This document shows, piece by piece, positions 28,750-39,022 of a DNA stretch of 64,000 nt; within the stretch, counting starts at the first letter, position 1, and the number at the start of each line of letters is the position of its first letter. The notes beneath the pieces were generated by a model. That model worked only from the letters and a program-made list of their open reading frames with translations. It was not told the DNA's origin and made no database searches. The DNA is from an uncultured Ruminococcus sp. (lineage in GTDB: Bacteria > Bacillota > Clostridia > Oscillospirales > Ruminococcaceae): the NCBI GenBank assembly GCA_947627175.1, contig CANQVA010000002.1, positions 151,084 through 215,083 of the forward strand, written 5' to 3'. A program made the position numbers and the translations under genes.

Positions 28750-28838
28750 GATAATCAATGCATAATATTATTCATATCCGATAATAATATGATTACAAAT
28801 AACCGTAAAATCAGTATTATTGAAAGGAGCGAATAAAA

Positions 28839-29069
28839 ATGGTTGAGGTATATTTTTCTGAAAATTGCATATGGTGCAGACGAATGAAACGCTATCTTGA
28901 CGAAAAAGGCGTGATTTTCCGCACAATAAATGCACGTGAGCCTTTTAACTCACGCCGTGTTATTGCAATGACCGGACAGCGTTCACTTCCTGTTACCGTA
29001 ATCGGAAAAACAACTGTAATAGGCTTTGACAAAAATGCCGTTGACATGGCATTACAGAATATTCAGTAA
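28839..29069 (+). CDS. glutaredoxin-family (NrdH-like) protein
   Basis: 76 aa; YFSENCIWCRRMKRYLDEKGV with CxxC and SLPVTVIG. Confidence 0.9.
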   Translation: MVEVYFSENCIWCRRMKRYLDEKGVIFRTINAREPFNSRRVIAMTGQRSLPVTVIGKTTVIGFDKNAVDMALQNIQ

Positions 29070-29140
29070 AAAAGGGGAACAATTTCGTTCCCCTTTTAAA
29101 ATTGTCTACAAAGACTCTCCGAAAAGCGGAGAGTTTTTTT
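29070..29140. terminator. two tandem hairpin terminators
   Basis: AAAAGGGGAAC-aatttc-GTTCCCCTTTT (29070-29097, usable both ways) and ACTCTCCG-aaaag-CGGAGAGT-TTTTTT (29114-29140, plus direction). Confidence 0.85.
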
Positions 29141-29141
29141 A

Positions 29142-30302
29142 TTATTCGTCGTTGTCATCATAAAAAACATTATATATTATGGCTCTGTGGCTGTAAGTAC
29201 TTAGCACTATTCCAATAACTGCGTACATACTCACCATTGCCGTACCGCCTGCACTCATAAAAGGCAACGGTACGCCGATAACAGGAGCAACTTTCAGAAC
29301 CATTCCTATATTCATTACACAATGTGCAAAAATCATACCGAACGAACCTATACATATAAATTTTCCGAGACGGTCTCTTGTTACATGGCTGTTTGCGAAT
29401 ATTTTAAGACATATATATGCAAGTATTATCAGAATACCGACTGAACCGACAAAGCCGAAAACTTGTCCGGCATAGGTAAAAATAAAGTCATTGTGTATTT
29501 CGGGAACATATATATATTCATTCGCATCTGCAAAAAGACCTTTTCCGAAAACTCCGCCCGATTTAAGGGCAGCAAGTCCTAAATCCTGTTGATATTCAAT
29601 ATAATCGGGGTCTGTTCCGGGGTGAAAGAGAATCAGTATTCTTTTTTTATGGAAATCACTCAGGGCAAAAAACCACATTGCCGCTATTCCTGCCGCTATC
29701 ACAAAAGGTGCGGTGATAACATATTTCCATGAAATTTTGGCAGAACATATCATAAATACAAATATTATCGCAAAAACAATTGCCGTACCGTAGTCACCTT
29801 GTTTTCCTACAATTGCAAGAGGAACAGCGGCGTGCAGACAAAGAAGCAACATATGAACGGGCTTGTTCATATCTTCTTCATCACGTGAAAGATGATATGC
29901 AAAAGTCAGTATAAAGACTATTTTCAGAATTTCAGACGGCTGAAATTGAAATGAACCGAATTTCAGCCATGCCTTATCGTCCGCCCCTTCCCTCTGATAC
30001 CCAAGAGAAGTAAACGTTAACGCAACGAGTGCGAGTGCTATAGGAGTATATATAAACCATAGTTTCACAAGTTTTCTATAATCCACGAATGAAAGAAGTA
30101 TTGCCACTCCTATTCCTAAAACCATGGAAAAAAGCTGTGTCTGCCAATAGCTGTCGCCTACTCCTTCGCCACTGCTTATACCGCTTTTACTTATGGAATA
30201 AATCAAAAGGGTACTTATAACAGAACAGATTGAAACGGCAACAAGCAGCCCTATATCAACACTGTGCTTGTTTCCGGACAAATTTTTAAAAGCAGATTTC
30301 AT
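29142..30302 (-). CDS. FtsW/RodA/SpoVE family protein (RodA-like)
   Basis: Multi-TM SEDS protein; PSEILKIVFILTFAYHLSR, KQGDYGTAIVF, GVPLPFMSAGGTAMVSMYAVIGIVLS. Confidence 0.95.
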   Translation of the reverse strand: MKSAFKNLSGNKHSVDIGLLVAVSICSVISTLLIYSISKSGISSGEGVGDSYWQTQLFSMVLGIGVAILLSFVDYRKLVKLWFIYTPIALALVALTFTSLGYQREGADDKAWLKFGSFQFQPSEILKIVFILTFAYHLSRDEEDMNKPVHMLLLCLHAAVPLAIVGKQGDYGTAIVFAIIFVFMICSAKISWKYVITAPFVIAAGIAAMWFFALSDFHKKRILILFHPGTDPDYIEYQQDLGLAALKSGGVFGKGLFADANEYIYVPEIHNDFIFTYAGQVFGFVGSVGILIILAYICLKIFANSHVTRDRLGKFICIGSFGMIFAHCVMNIGMVLKVAPVIGVPLPFMSAGGTAMVSMYAVIGIVLSTYSHRAIIYNVFYDDNDE

Positions 30303-30333
30303 TTCGTTCTCCTTATTCTTTTATATTATATTT

Positions 30334-31851
30334 TTAATCCCTGTCAAGGGCTCTGTACTGTACAGATGCAGAAATATGTCTTTTATTTATATCTTCACAG
30401 CCTTCAAGGTCTGCAATCGTTCTTGCAACTTTCAGAATTTTGCCATATACTCTACCACTGAAATGCATTTTTTCAAATATGCCTTTCAAAAAGTTATCTG
30501 ATTCTTTATCAATGGGACAATATTTCTGTATCATGTCGGGCGTTATTAAAGCATTACATTTTATTGAAGTATTTTTAAAACGTTCTTTTTGTATTTCTCT
30601 TGCCGCCATAACTCTTTTTCTTACGTCGGCTGAAGATTCAGCACGGACTTTTGAAGTAAGGTCATTATAGTCAAGCGGTGCAACTTCAACCTGTAAATCA
30701 AAACGTTCCATTAAAGGGCCTGAAAGCCGTGAATTATACGCTTCTATCTTTTTGGGCGAACATTTACACGGTATTGTCGGATGACCGTAGTATCCGCACG
30801 GGCAAGGATTCATTGCACCTATAAGCATAAATTCACAAGGATATGAACAAGTTCCGTTTACACGTGAAATTGTAACTATTCCGTCTTCAAGAGGCTGTCT
30901 TAGAACTTCAAGTGTTTTTCTGCTGAACTCCGCAATTTCGTCAAGAAACAAAACACCGTTATGTGCAAGTGAAATTTCCCCCGGCTGGGGAATAGTGCCA
31001 CCGCCGACAAGCCCTATTTCAGAGGCGGTATGATGCGGAGCACGAAAAGGTCTTTTTGTTATTATTGGCGTTTTCTCATCAACTAAACCCATAACCGAAT
31101 GAATTTTTGTAGTTTCGAGTGCTTCCTCAAAAGTGAGGGGCGGGAGAATTGACGGCATTCTTTTCGCAAGCATACTCTTTCCACACCCCGGAGTGCCGAC
31201 AAGCATAATATTATGACCGCCTGCCGCCGCAATTTCAAGTGCTTTTTTAGCCGCCTGTTGTCCCTTTACGTCTGAAAAATCAAGATGTTCGTCATCATAT
31301 GACGTTTTCGGAGGGATATACCTTTTACACGGTGAAAGACATTTCTGGTTACGGAAATGAAGTATAAGTTCCTCCGCATTCTTAACTGCATATACTTTTA
31401 TTCCGTCAATGACCGATGCCTCAAATGAATTATCATAAGGCACAAATATAGAATCAAATTTCATTTCCCTTGCAAGCATTACCATAGAAAGCACGCCGTT
31501 TATATGTCTTATGTTGCCATTGAGAGAAATCTCCCCTATAAATGCACACTTATCGGGCGATACGTCTATAAGCCGAAGTGCGTGGAGCATAGCCATGAAA
31601 ATAGCCATATCATGCACAGAACCGCTTTTCTTTGTATCTGCCGGAGCAAGATTTATCATTACACGTGAAATCGGAAACTTTATATTGCACGCCCTTAGTG
31701 CGGCACGTATTCTTTCACGGCTTTCCCTCACAGCAGCGTCAGGCAGTCCTACAATGTCAAACTGCGGACTTCCCCTGCTTATATCAATTTCCACATCAAC
31801 GGGAAAAGCATTTATCCCCATAATACCAAAACTTGAAACTTTAGCAAACAA
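30334..31851 (-). CDS. YifB/ComM family Mg-chelatase-like AAA ATPase
   Basis: VDVEIDISRGSPQFDIVGLPDAAVRESRERIRAA; GTPGCGKSMLAKRMPSILPP; FRAPHHTAS. Confidence 0.97.
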   Translation of the reverse strand: MFAKVSSFGIMGINAFPVDVEIDISRGSPQFDIVGLPDAAVRESRERIRAALRACNIKFPISRVMINLAPADTKKSGSVHDMAIFMAMLHALRLIDVSPDKCAFIGEISLNGNIRHINGVLSMVMLAREMKFDSIFVPYDNSFEASVIDGIKVYAVKNAEELILHFRNQKCLSPCKRYIPPKTSYDDEHLDFSDVKGQQAAKKALEIAAAGGHNIMLVGTPGCGKSMLAKRMPSILPPLTFEEALETTKIHSVMGLVDEKTPIITKRPFRAPHHTASEIGLVGGGTIPQPGEISLAHNGVLFLDEIAEFSRKTLEVLRQPLEDGIVTISRVNGTCSYPCEFMLIGAMNPCPCGYYGHPTIPCKCSPKKIEAYNSRLSGPLMERFDLQVEVAPLDYNDLTSKVRAESSADVRKRVMAAREIQKERFKNTSIKCNALITPDMIQKYCPIDKESDNFLKGIFEKMHFSGRVYGKILKVARTIADLEGCEDINKRHISASVQYRALDRD

Positions 31852-32030
31852 AAAAATTCCTCCTGCAATTTTCTACTACATTATAGTATAGCACTTTTCG
31901 GAAAAAATGTAAATATTCCGTGAGAGGATAAAAGCGTTTTTTCCGAAATTATTAAGTAAATAATAAATGTCAAATCATCTTGGCAGGAGAAATTTCAACT
32001 GACCGCAAAAAAATTTAAAATATAAACTAT

Positions 32031-32064
32031 AAAAAGCGACTAAGAACAATTTTAGCCGCTTTTG
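32031..32064 (-). terminator. terminator of BspA-like LRR gene
   Basis: AAAAGCGaCTAA / TTAGcCGCTTTT hairpin 35 nt past the stop. Confidence 0.65.
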
Positions 32065-32098
32065 TTATGATATATTGATTATATTGAAAAATCTGGTG

Positions 32099-32860
32099 TT
32101 ATTGTTTTTCAAGGTTTGTACAACCTTCAAATGCCGATTCTCCAATCTTTGTCACGCTATCCGGAATTGCAACACTTATAAGGCTTGTACAATCTTCAAA
32201 TGCACCCTCGTCGATTTCTGTCACATTGTTAGAAATTATTATGCTTTTAAGACTTGTACAATTTTCAAATGCCCATTCTCCGATTTCTTTAACACCATCA
32301 GGAATAATAATATCTGTTCCATTGCCTTTATATCTCAAAAGAATATTATTGATAATTCCGAAACCATTATTATCTTTACATAGCTTATTGAGATACGGAG
32401 TGTTTGAAAATGCACGCCAGCCGATTTTTGTAACATTATTCGGAATTGTTATACTTTTAAGGCTTTTACAATAATAAAATGCAAATTTTCCGATTTTTGT
32501 TACGCTGTCAGGAATCATTACGCTTGTAAGACTTGTACAACCTGAAAAGATATCTCTTTCAATTTCTGTAACGCCGTCCGGAATTGTAACGCTTGTAAGA
32601 CTTATACAATCTTCAAATGCACTCTTGCCGATTTTTGTAACACTGTTTGGAATTGTTATACTTTCAAGGCTTTTACAATATTCAAATGCCGCTTCACCGA
32701 TTTTTGTAACACCATTTGGAATTGTTATACTTTTAAGGCTTTTACAATATTCAAATGCCGCTTCACCGATTTCTGTAACACCATCAGGAATAACAACTTC
32801 TGTTTCGCCGTCTTCCTGTATGTATTTTTTAAGTATGCCATTTTCTATTTTAAATGACAT
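32099..32860 (-). CDS. BspA-like leucine-rich-repeat protein (LRR_5)
   Basis: Tandem ~23-aa units VTKIGEAAFEYCKSLxSITIPNx. Confidence 0.95.
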   Translation of the reverse strand: MSFKIENGILKKYIQEDGETEVVIPDGVTEIGEAAFEYCKSLKSITIPNGVTKIGEAAFEYCKSLESITIPNSVTKIGKSAFEDCISLTSVTIPDGVTEIERDIFSGCTSLTSVMIPDSVTKIGKFAFYYCKSLKSITIPNNVTKIGWRAFSNTPYLNKLCKDNNGFGIINNILLRYKGNGTDIIIPDGVKEIGEWAFENCTSLKSIIISNNVTEIDEGAFEDCTSLISVAIPDSVTKIGESAFEGCTNLEKQ

Positions 32861-32930
32861 AATATTTTCCTCCTTATCATTTTAAAAAATATAAACACAT
32901 TATATCATGTTTTGCGAAAAATGTCAATAA

Positions 32931-32957
32931 AAAAGCGGGCGGATTCTGCTCCGCCCG
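32931..32957 (-). terminator. intrinsic terminator
   Basis: Minus strand CGGGCGGA-gcagaa-TCCGCCCG followed by CTTTTTT. Confidence 0.88.
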
Positions 32958-32961
32958 TAAA

Positions 32962-33708
32962 TCAATATTCAGGTTCTTCTTCAGGGATTTCAACGGTCTG
33001 TTCTGTTTCTCCGTCAATTATTTCAATAGTTTCTTCTGCATTCATTTCAGGATATTCCGCTGTTTCCTCTGCGTTTTCTTCGGGAATTTCCACAACAGCA
33101 GAATTTTCAATTGTTTCTGTGCTTGCCTGTGTTTCAGAAACAATTTCCGTTGTTGTTTCTGTAGTAATTTCTGTTGTATTTTCCGTTTCAATTTCTTTCA
33201 TATCATTGAAAACAACTTTAAGTTTATTGTTTCCCATTTCAAAACAAGACAATTTTCCGTCCCTGCTCACTGAAATTATGTAGTCACCGCCTTCAAGACT
33301 TCCGCTCACTTCAAGCATATCGCCGTTTTCATTTCCTTTGAGTTCTTCAAGACGTGCATTTGTGTCAACTGCCTCCATAAGATTCAGCATCATAGCTTTT
33401 ACAGGCAGTGCCGACTGAGGAACGGAAAAATCAAGCCCCTTATAGGACGCTTTTATATTTCCTCCGTTAAATTCCAGCTTTACACCGCTTAAAGTATTTG
33501 GCGATTCAAACTCAATGTCCCATACTCCGTCGCCGAAACGTTTCATAACACCGTCAGCATTCAGTTTGTCAATCGTAATGTTTACAGACGATTGAAAAGC
33601 ACAATTAAGTCCGTTTTTTCGTGAAGTTTCATTTTTGAGAGGTGTCGAACACGAAAAAAACATAACGGCAGTAATGACCATAACCGCAAATGAAATAAGC
33701 CTTTTCAT
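32962..33708 (-). CDS. lipoprotein with acidic Glu/Thr-rich C-terminal tail
   Basis: Signal with Cys (MFFSCSTPLKN); tail ETENTTEITTETTTEIVSETQ...EIPEEEPEY. Confidence 0.75.
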   Translation of the reverse strand: MKRLISFAVMVITAVMFFSCSTPLKNETSRKNGLNCAFQSSVNITIDKLNADGVMKRFGDGVWDIEFESPNTLSGVKLEFNGGNIKASYKGLDFSVPQSALPVKAMMLNLMEAVDTNARLEELKGNENGDMLEVSGSLEGGDYIISVSRDGKLSCFEMGNNKLKVVFNDMKEIETENTTEITTETTTEIVSETQASTETIENSAVVEIPEENAEETAEYPEMNAEETIEIIDGETEQTVEIPEEEPEY

Positions 33709-33795
33709 AATACTTTTTTCTCCAATCTTTGTATTTTTTTAAGACTTTTTTTACATCTGAGCGGTTAATTAAAATCGCCTGAATTTACTTTCCTT

Positions 33796-35328
33796 TTATT
33801 TTATTCGTCTGAATGAATCGGACAGACAATTTATAATATCTCTCGGCAACATTGCTTCCTGAGTTAATTTTTCGGCTGCAATATCTCCTGCAAGTCCGTG
33901 CATATAAGCTCCGATATACGCCGATTTAAACGGACTGTAACCCTGTCCGGCTATCGTCCCTATCATACCCGCAAGTATATCACCGCTTCCGCCTCTGCTC
34001 ATTCCTGCATTGCCTGTAGGATTTACGGCAATTCTTTTTCCGTCTGTAATAATTGTACCTGCACCTTTCAATACAACAATAATATTATATGCCGATGCAA
34101 GCATTATCGCTGAATGCAGACGTTTTCCCGATAATTCTTCAACCGTCCAATTATGAGTACCATTTTCATATAATTTATCAGATACTGCATTAAGTAAACG
34201 TACCATTTCGCCTGCGTGGGGAGTTAATATAATGTCTGTCTTTTTCTTTAGTAAAATATCTATGTCCGACACTATGCAATTTATTCCGTCTGCGTCTATA
34301 ATTATGGGAACTTCTGAATTTTCTACGACAAATTTCGTCAATTCAACAGTTTCAGGAGTTACACCCATGCCACAGCCTATTACAACAGCATCATATTTTT
34401 TAAAATTCAGTTTTTTCGGTTCAAAACGCATAAACCCGTTATTATCGTTTGACATTTCAATAAAAGTCGCCTCAGGTGCAAGAACTGAAACTGTATCAAT
34501 GCACTTTTCTACAGTCGCAAGCTGTACCAGTCCCGCCCCACTTCTCAACGCTCCTGAAACCGCAAAAAATCCTGCACCCCTCATTAAATTACTTCCTGCA
34601 ATAATCAGAACTTTTCCGAATGTTCCCTTGTGTGAAGTGCTTTTGCGTTTTGGCGGAAAATCTGAAAAATCTTTACGTTCTGTAAGAATATATTCTTTTT
34701 CTGAAACATCAACGGCTTTTTCGGGAATACCTATGTCTGCAACAGTTATTTTTCCGCATAGGTCTTTTAAAGGGTATTGTGTCATGCCGGACTTAATAAA
34801 ACCAAAAGTCAGAGTTTCATCTGCCCTGAAAGCTGAAAATGTTCCGTTTCTGCTGTCCGCACCGCTCGGAATGTCTACGGCTATTTTGTAAGCGTTTTCA
34901 CAAAGTGAAAATATATCAGATATTTTTTTATCGGGTTTACCGTGAAAACCTGTTCCGAAAATACCGTCAACAATTATATCTGCTTCTGATATGCATAACT
35001 GATAATTTTCATGTACATTCACACGTCCTGAAACTCTGTTATACATTTCTTTAGCAAGTTCAGTCTTAGGCATACCGCATACTAAAACCATATTTATATT
35101 TTTATAACCCATATCCGAAAGTATTCCTGCTGAAACAAAACAGTCACCGCCATTGTTTCCCGTACCCACGAGGAAAACTACTTTTTTATCAGTATCTTTT
35201 CTGCAATGACCGTCTATAAATTCCGCAAGTTTTTTCCCGGCGTTTTCCATAAGCTGTTTTCTGGAAACACCCAGTTTTTCAGATTCGTCTTCAATATTAC
35301 GCATTTGTTCAGGTGTAACTATACGCAT
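33796..35328 (-). CDS. nnr: bifunctional NAD(P)H-hydrate epimerase / ADP-dependent dehydratase
   Basis: VGTGNNGGDCFVSAGIL epimerase motif; GSGDILAGMIGTIAGQG and ILTPHAGEMVRLL dehydratase motifs. Confidence 0.95.
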   Translation of the reverse strand: MRIVTPEQMRNIEDESEKLGVSRKQLMENAGKKLAEFIDGHCRKDTDKKVVFLVGTGNNGGDCFVSAGILSDMGYKNINMVLVCGMPKTELAKEMYNRVSGRVNVHENYQLCISEADIIVDGIFGTGFHGKPDKKISDIFSLCENAYKIAVDIPSGADSRNGTFSAFRADETLTFGFIKSGMTQYPLKDLCGKITVADIGIPEKAVDVSEKEYILTERKDFSDFPPKRKSTSHKGTFGKVLIIAGSNLMRGAGFFAVSGALRSGAGLVQLATVEKCIDTVSVLAPEATFIEMSNDNNGFMRFEPKKLNFKKYDAVVIGCGMGVTPETVELTKFVVENSEVPIIIDADGINCIVSDIDILLKKKTDIILTPHAGEMVRLLNAVSDKLYENGTHNWTVEELSGKRLHSAIMLASAYNIIVVLKGAGTIITDGKRIAVNPTGNAGMSRGGSGDILAGMIGTIAGQGYSPFKSAYIGAYMHGLAGDIAAEKLTQEAMLPRDIINCLSDSFRRIK

Positions 35329-35356
35329 TTTTTCACGCTCCTTTATTTCTATAGTG

Positions 35357-35905
35357 TCAATTCATTTCTTCCCGTGCAAGTTTGCTCCTAAGACTTCCCG
35401 AAAGAAAACGCTTTATATTTTCAAGCATTCTCTCATCAGGTGAAAATATAAGCCTTGTCTGACCATATACTTCATGCTGAAAATCTGCATAATATTCATG
35501 TGATGCTATGTTATCCGAACTGATAACAACAGTCATTTCGGCAGTTTCTTCAAGGTCATCGTTGTACTTTCCGAAATCTTTAAATTTATTGACTTCAACG
35601 CTGAGTAATGATTTCCGCCTTTTTTTTGCAATTATTTTATCAATGTCAAGTTCTCCGTTAGTAAAGGCATATTCATATTCAATGTAAGAGGACTGAACAA
35701 GAAAAAAAGTTCCGTATCCTGCTCCGACTGCAAGTGCAAATCCAATAAAAGAAACAGGCGGATTGCCAAGAGTGAGGAACCCGAACAACGCAAGTATAAT
35801 TGTTCCTGCTGTTCCGCCAACGGCTTTTAAAATACGTTTTGTCTTGTCTGATGAAGTTTCATTTCTTTTAACAAGCTGTTCTGCAAAATTATCCATAATT
35901 TTCAA
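35357..35905 (-). CDS. conserved hypothetical membrane protein
   Basis: 182 aa with two TM segments and a basic C-terminus; resembles Ruminococcaceae DUF6106-like proteins (memory only). Confidence 0.6.
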   Translation of the reverse strand: MKIMDNFAEQLVKRNETSSDKTKRILKAVGGTAGTIILALFGFLTLGNPPVSFIGFALAVGAGYGTFFLVQSSYIEYEYAFTNGELDIDKIIAKKRRKSLLSVEVNKFKDFGKYNDDLEETAEMTVVISSDNIASHEYYADFQHEVYGQTRLIFSPDERMLENIKRFLSGSLRSKLAREEMN

Positions 35906-36134
35906 TATCTCCGTTCTTTAAAATAATATACATATATAATAGCACAAAAAATAATATATTTCAATAAATATAATTCTTTTTTATTTATTTTAATTTTAAT
36001 ATATTTTTTTCCTGAAAATATATTCAGAAGAGATTGATTATATACTTTTTTCGGCAAGACTTGACGAATTGTGAAAATTATGATATAATATATCAAAAGC
36101 AATATCATATTATGTATTACGAGGGGGCGGACGT

Positions 36135-36572
36135 ATGGAATTTATACTTGTCATTGCAGTTATAGGGGTACTTTGTATTGTTTTTCAGGTAAGCACGGAT
36201 ATAATAATAATGTGTACATTTATACTTATATTTATTGCTTTTGCAATTACTGCACTGTTATTTGTATATTTTTTTATATGTCTGCTGTTTTCGGAAAAAC
36301 GTGAAGCAGAATTTTCAAGAACCGTAAAATCCGATAAAGATAAATTCAGTAAGGCTTATTATATAATTGATGGCGTTGAATATCCCTGTATTTTCCCGGC
36401 GGAAAAATTTTTCGGGATAGAGTTTTACAAAAAAGATAAAAAATATAACGTTCATCTTAACAAACGCTTTAAATTTTTATATGACAGATTTGCATATGCA
36501 ACCTGTATTATTGGATTTCTGACAAGTATATTTCTTGTTGTCATAATGATAATAGGATATATTAAAGCATAA
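36135..36572 (+). CDS. hypothetical membrane protein
   Basis: 145 aa, TM segments at both ends; TTGACG-N17-TATAAT upstream. Confidence 0.6.
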   Translation: MEFILVIAVIGVLCIVFQVSTDIIIMCTFILIFIAFAITALLFVYFFICLLFSEKREAEFSRTVKSDKDKFSKAYYIIDGVEYPCIFPAEKFFGIEFYKKDKKYNVHLNKRFKFLYDRFAYATCIIGFLTSIFLVVIMIIGYIKA

Positions 36573-36582
36573 GGAGGAAAAA

Positions 36583-36921
36583 ATGGATAAAAATATTGAA
36601 AATATAGGAAATATTGAAGAAAGAATTTTAAGACTGATGCCCGACGAAAACACTTTATATGAAGCAGCAGAACTGTTGAAAGTTTTCGGAAATTTTACAA
36701 GAATAAGAATTATTTTTGTACTTTGCCGTGGTGAAATGTGTGTGTGCGATATTGCGAATATGCTTGATATGACACAATCTGCAATATCACATCAACTCCG
36801 TGTACTTAAACAGGCACGGCTTGTAAGAACACGCAGGGACGGAAAAACTATCTTTTATTCACTTTGCGACAATCACGTTAAAACTATTTTCTATCAGGCA
36901 ATTGAACATACAATGGAGTGA
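36583..36921 (+). CDS. ArsR-family transcriptional regulator
   Basis: FGNFTRIRIIFVLCRGEMCVCDIANMLDMTQSAISHQLRVLKQARLVRTRRDGKTIFYSL. Confidence 0.95.
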   Translation: MDKNIENIGNIEERILRLMPDENTLYEAAELLKVFGNFTRIRIIFVLCRGEMCVCDIANMLDMTQSAISHQLRVLKQARLVRTRRDGKTIFYSLCDNHVKTIFYQAIEHTME

Positions 36922-36927
36922 TTTTTT

Positions 36928-37731
36928 ATGAAATACTTTGATTTTCATACACACGCCTTTACAGATTCACTCGCCGAACGTGCTTTGTCTGCTCTTTCCG
37001 ATACAAGCGGAAAAGTTCCTGCAACTGACGGAACTGTAAAAGGTCTGCATGAGATAATGAAAAAAAACGGAATTGATGAATTTTTAATTCTGCCTGTTGC
37101 AACAAAACCTTCACAACAGATTTCAATAAACAACTGGGCTGTTGAAATAATGGGCAACGGAATTTATTCTTTCGGAACGATTCACCCCGATTCAGATGAT
37201 GCATTAAACGAAATTGAACGCATAAAATCTCTCGGTCTTTATGGTGTAAAATTTCATTCGGAATATCAGAATTTCTGCCCCGATGAAGAAAGAATGTTCC
37301 CGATATATGAAAAAATAGCCGATGAGGGTCTTATAGCTTTATTTCACGGAGGCTGGGACCCTTTCGGAAACGAAAATATAAAATGTACACCCGAACGCAT
37401 GGCAAAAGCAATTGAAAAATTCCCTCAGCTTACTTTCGTTGTGGCACATCTTGGCGGTATTTTCGTATGGGACGATGTAGAAAAATATCTTGCGGGACGT
37501 TTTGAAAATTTGTATCTTGATGTAAGCGTAATAGCAAGTTTTAATATAAGCGACAGTCAGCTTATGAGAATTATAGAAAAGCATGGAATTGATAAAATTC
37601 TTTTCGGAAGCGACTGCCCGTGGGATAATCCTGCAAACGAAATTGAAATGATAAACCGTTTGCCTATATCTGACACAGATAAAGAAAAAATATTTTACAA
37701 AAATGCTCACAGACTTCTTAATATTATATAA
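36928..37731 (+). CDS. amidohydrolase-family (TIM-barrel) protein
   Basis: FDFHTHAF, VKFHSEYQ, VVAHLGG, ILFGSDCPWDNP. Confidence 0.92.
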   Translation: MKYFDFHTHAFTDSLAERALSALSDTSGKVPATDGTVKGLHEIMKKNGIDEFLILPVATKPSQQISINNWAVEIMGNGIYSFGTIHPDSDDALNEIERIKSLGLYGVKFHSEYQNFCPDEERMFPIYEKIADEGLIALFHGGWDPFGNENIKCTPERMAKAIEKFPQLTFVVAHLGGIFVWDDVEKYLAGRFENLYLDVSVIASFNISDSQLMRIIEKHGIDKILFGSDCPWDNPANEIEMINRLPISDTDKEKIFYKNAHRLLNII

Positions 37732-37851
37732 AAGTTATATTATTTGACTAATTAACAAAATATTAGGATAATGTAACCAGAATAATAACAATAATCTTTA
37801 AAAAATATGATAATATAGCTACAGGCAGTATTTTTGAAGGGTGGGTGAAAT

Positions 37852-39015
37852 ATGAAAACTGCCAGTGATTACGAAAAAACAATTATAGATGTGGTTGAAG
37901 AATTTGACTATTCTACGCAAAATGAATCATATAATAAAAAATTTCGAAAATGGCGGAAAAATAAAAATAATCCTTATGCATTCAACTTTTCTGTAAATAA
38001 AAAAGAAAGTATTTTCATAGACGGTAAAGGCTTTGTAAGCAATTCCCCTGCTGAATCGGAAAATGAAACGATACGCAGGATTTTTTTTATAATAGGCTCT
38101 GCTATGCTCCTATGGGTAACTGTTGACAATCTCATCGGAAAAATGATTATATTTTTTCTTGACATAATCGGCGTTAATATACACGCTACTTTTTTCAGCA
38201 CATCATGCTACGGTGGGAGTGTAGAAATTGTCACTGTACTTATAGTAACATTTCTGATTAAAATATATATTCCTGTATTTTATGTACACAAAAGACTTAA
38301 AATGCCATTTCAGGTTGAATTTATGAGTACAATGAATCACCCATCAGAATTGATAGGTGCAATAGCACTATCTCTTATGGTGTGTACAGTAGCAAATATT
38401 CCTGATGCCTATTCCAGCAGTGCGAAAGAAATTTATGCCTATTTCAAAAGCATTCAAACTGATATTTACGTATGGGAACAGACTGAATATGTTGTATATA
38501 CAATTTTTGACGTTGTTGTGTTCTCCATATCTTCTGAAATACTTTTCAGGGGAGCAATATTTTCAGCACTAAGACAATTCGGCGATAGTTTCGCAATTAT
38601 TACTACTTCTGTTATGGCGTCGCTTTTAACTCAGGATATTCAGGAAATGCCTTCTGTTTTCCTTATTTCTGTAATTGCTTCAGTCGGTATGCTGAAAAGC
38701 GGTTCAATATTTACCGCCTTTGCCGTCAGTACTGTATATAAAATGTATCAGCTTTCAATTGTGATTATTGAAATGAATACATCTGAAAATATGTTCCTTA
38801 TACGAAACTTTATAATGACGCTGATATTTATTGTCAGTAGTTTTACATCATTAGCTGTATATATACACGGAAAACATCAGGAAAGACATTATTTTGCCGA
38901 ATATCATTCCGATATATCTGCCGGGAAACGCCTTATATTTTCATTTAAATCTTTTCCGTTTGCAGAAGTTGCATTTGTATGTCTTGTTGCCGCAACTATA
39001 AAAATAGTTTATTAG
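37852..39015 (+). CDS. CPBP/ABI-like intramembrane protein, probably catalytically degenerate
   Basis: Multi-TM with SSEILFRGAIFSALRQFGDSFAIITTSVMASLL resembling the CPBP EExxxR region; canonical His motifs not apparent. Confidence 0.65.
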   Translation: MKTASDYEKTIIDVVEEFDYSTQNESYNKKFRKWRKNKNNPYAFNFSVNKKESIFIDGKGFVSNSPAESENETIRRIFFIIGSAMLLWVTVDNLIGKMIIFFLDIIGVNIHATFFSTSCYGGSVEIVTVLIVTFLIKIYIPVFYVHKRLKMPFQVEFMSTMNHPSELIGAIALSLMVCTVANIPDAYSSSAKEIYAYFKSIQTDIYVWEQTEYVVYTIFDVVVFSISSEILFRGAIFSALRQFGDSFAIITTSVMASLLTQDIQEMPSVFLISVIASVGMLKSGSIFTAFAVSTVYKMYQLSIVIIEMNTSENMFLIRNFIMTLIFIVSSFTSLAVYIHGKHQERHYFAEYHSDISAGKRLIFSFKSFPFAEVAFVCLVAATIKIVY

Positions 39016-39022
39016 GAGTTAT

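Noticed and set aside
32226-32885. Plus-strand ORFs with repeated PIFVTLFGIVILLRLLQ
   Set aside because: Antisense shadow of the LRR repeat array; repetition comes from the coding strand.
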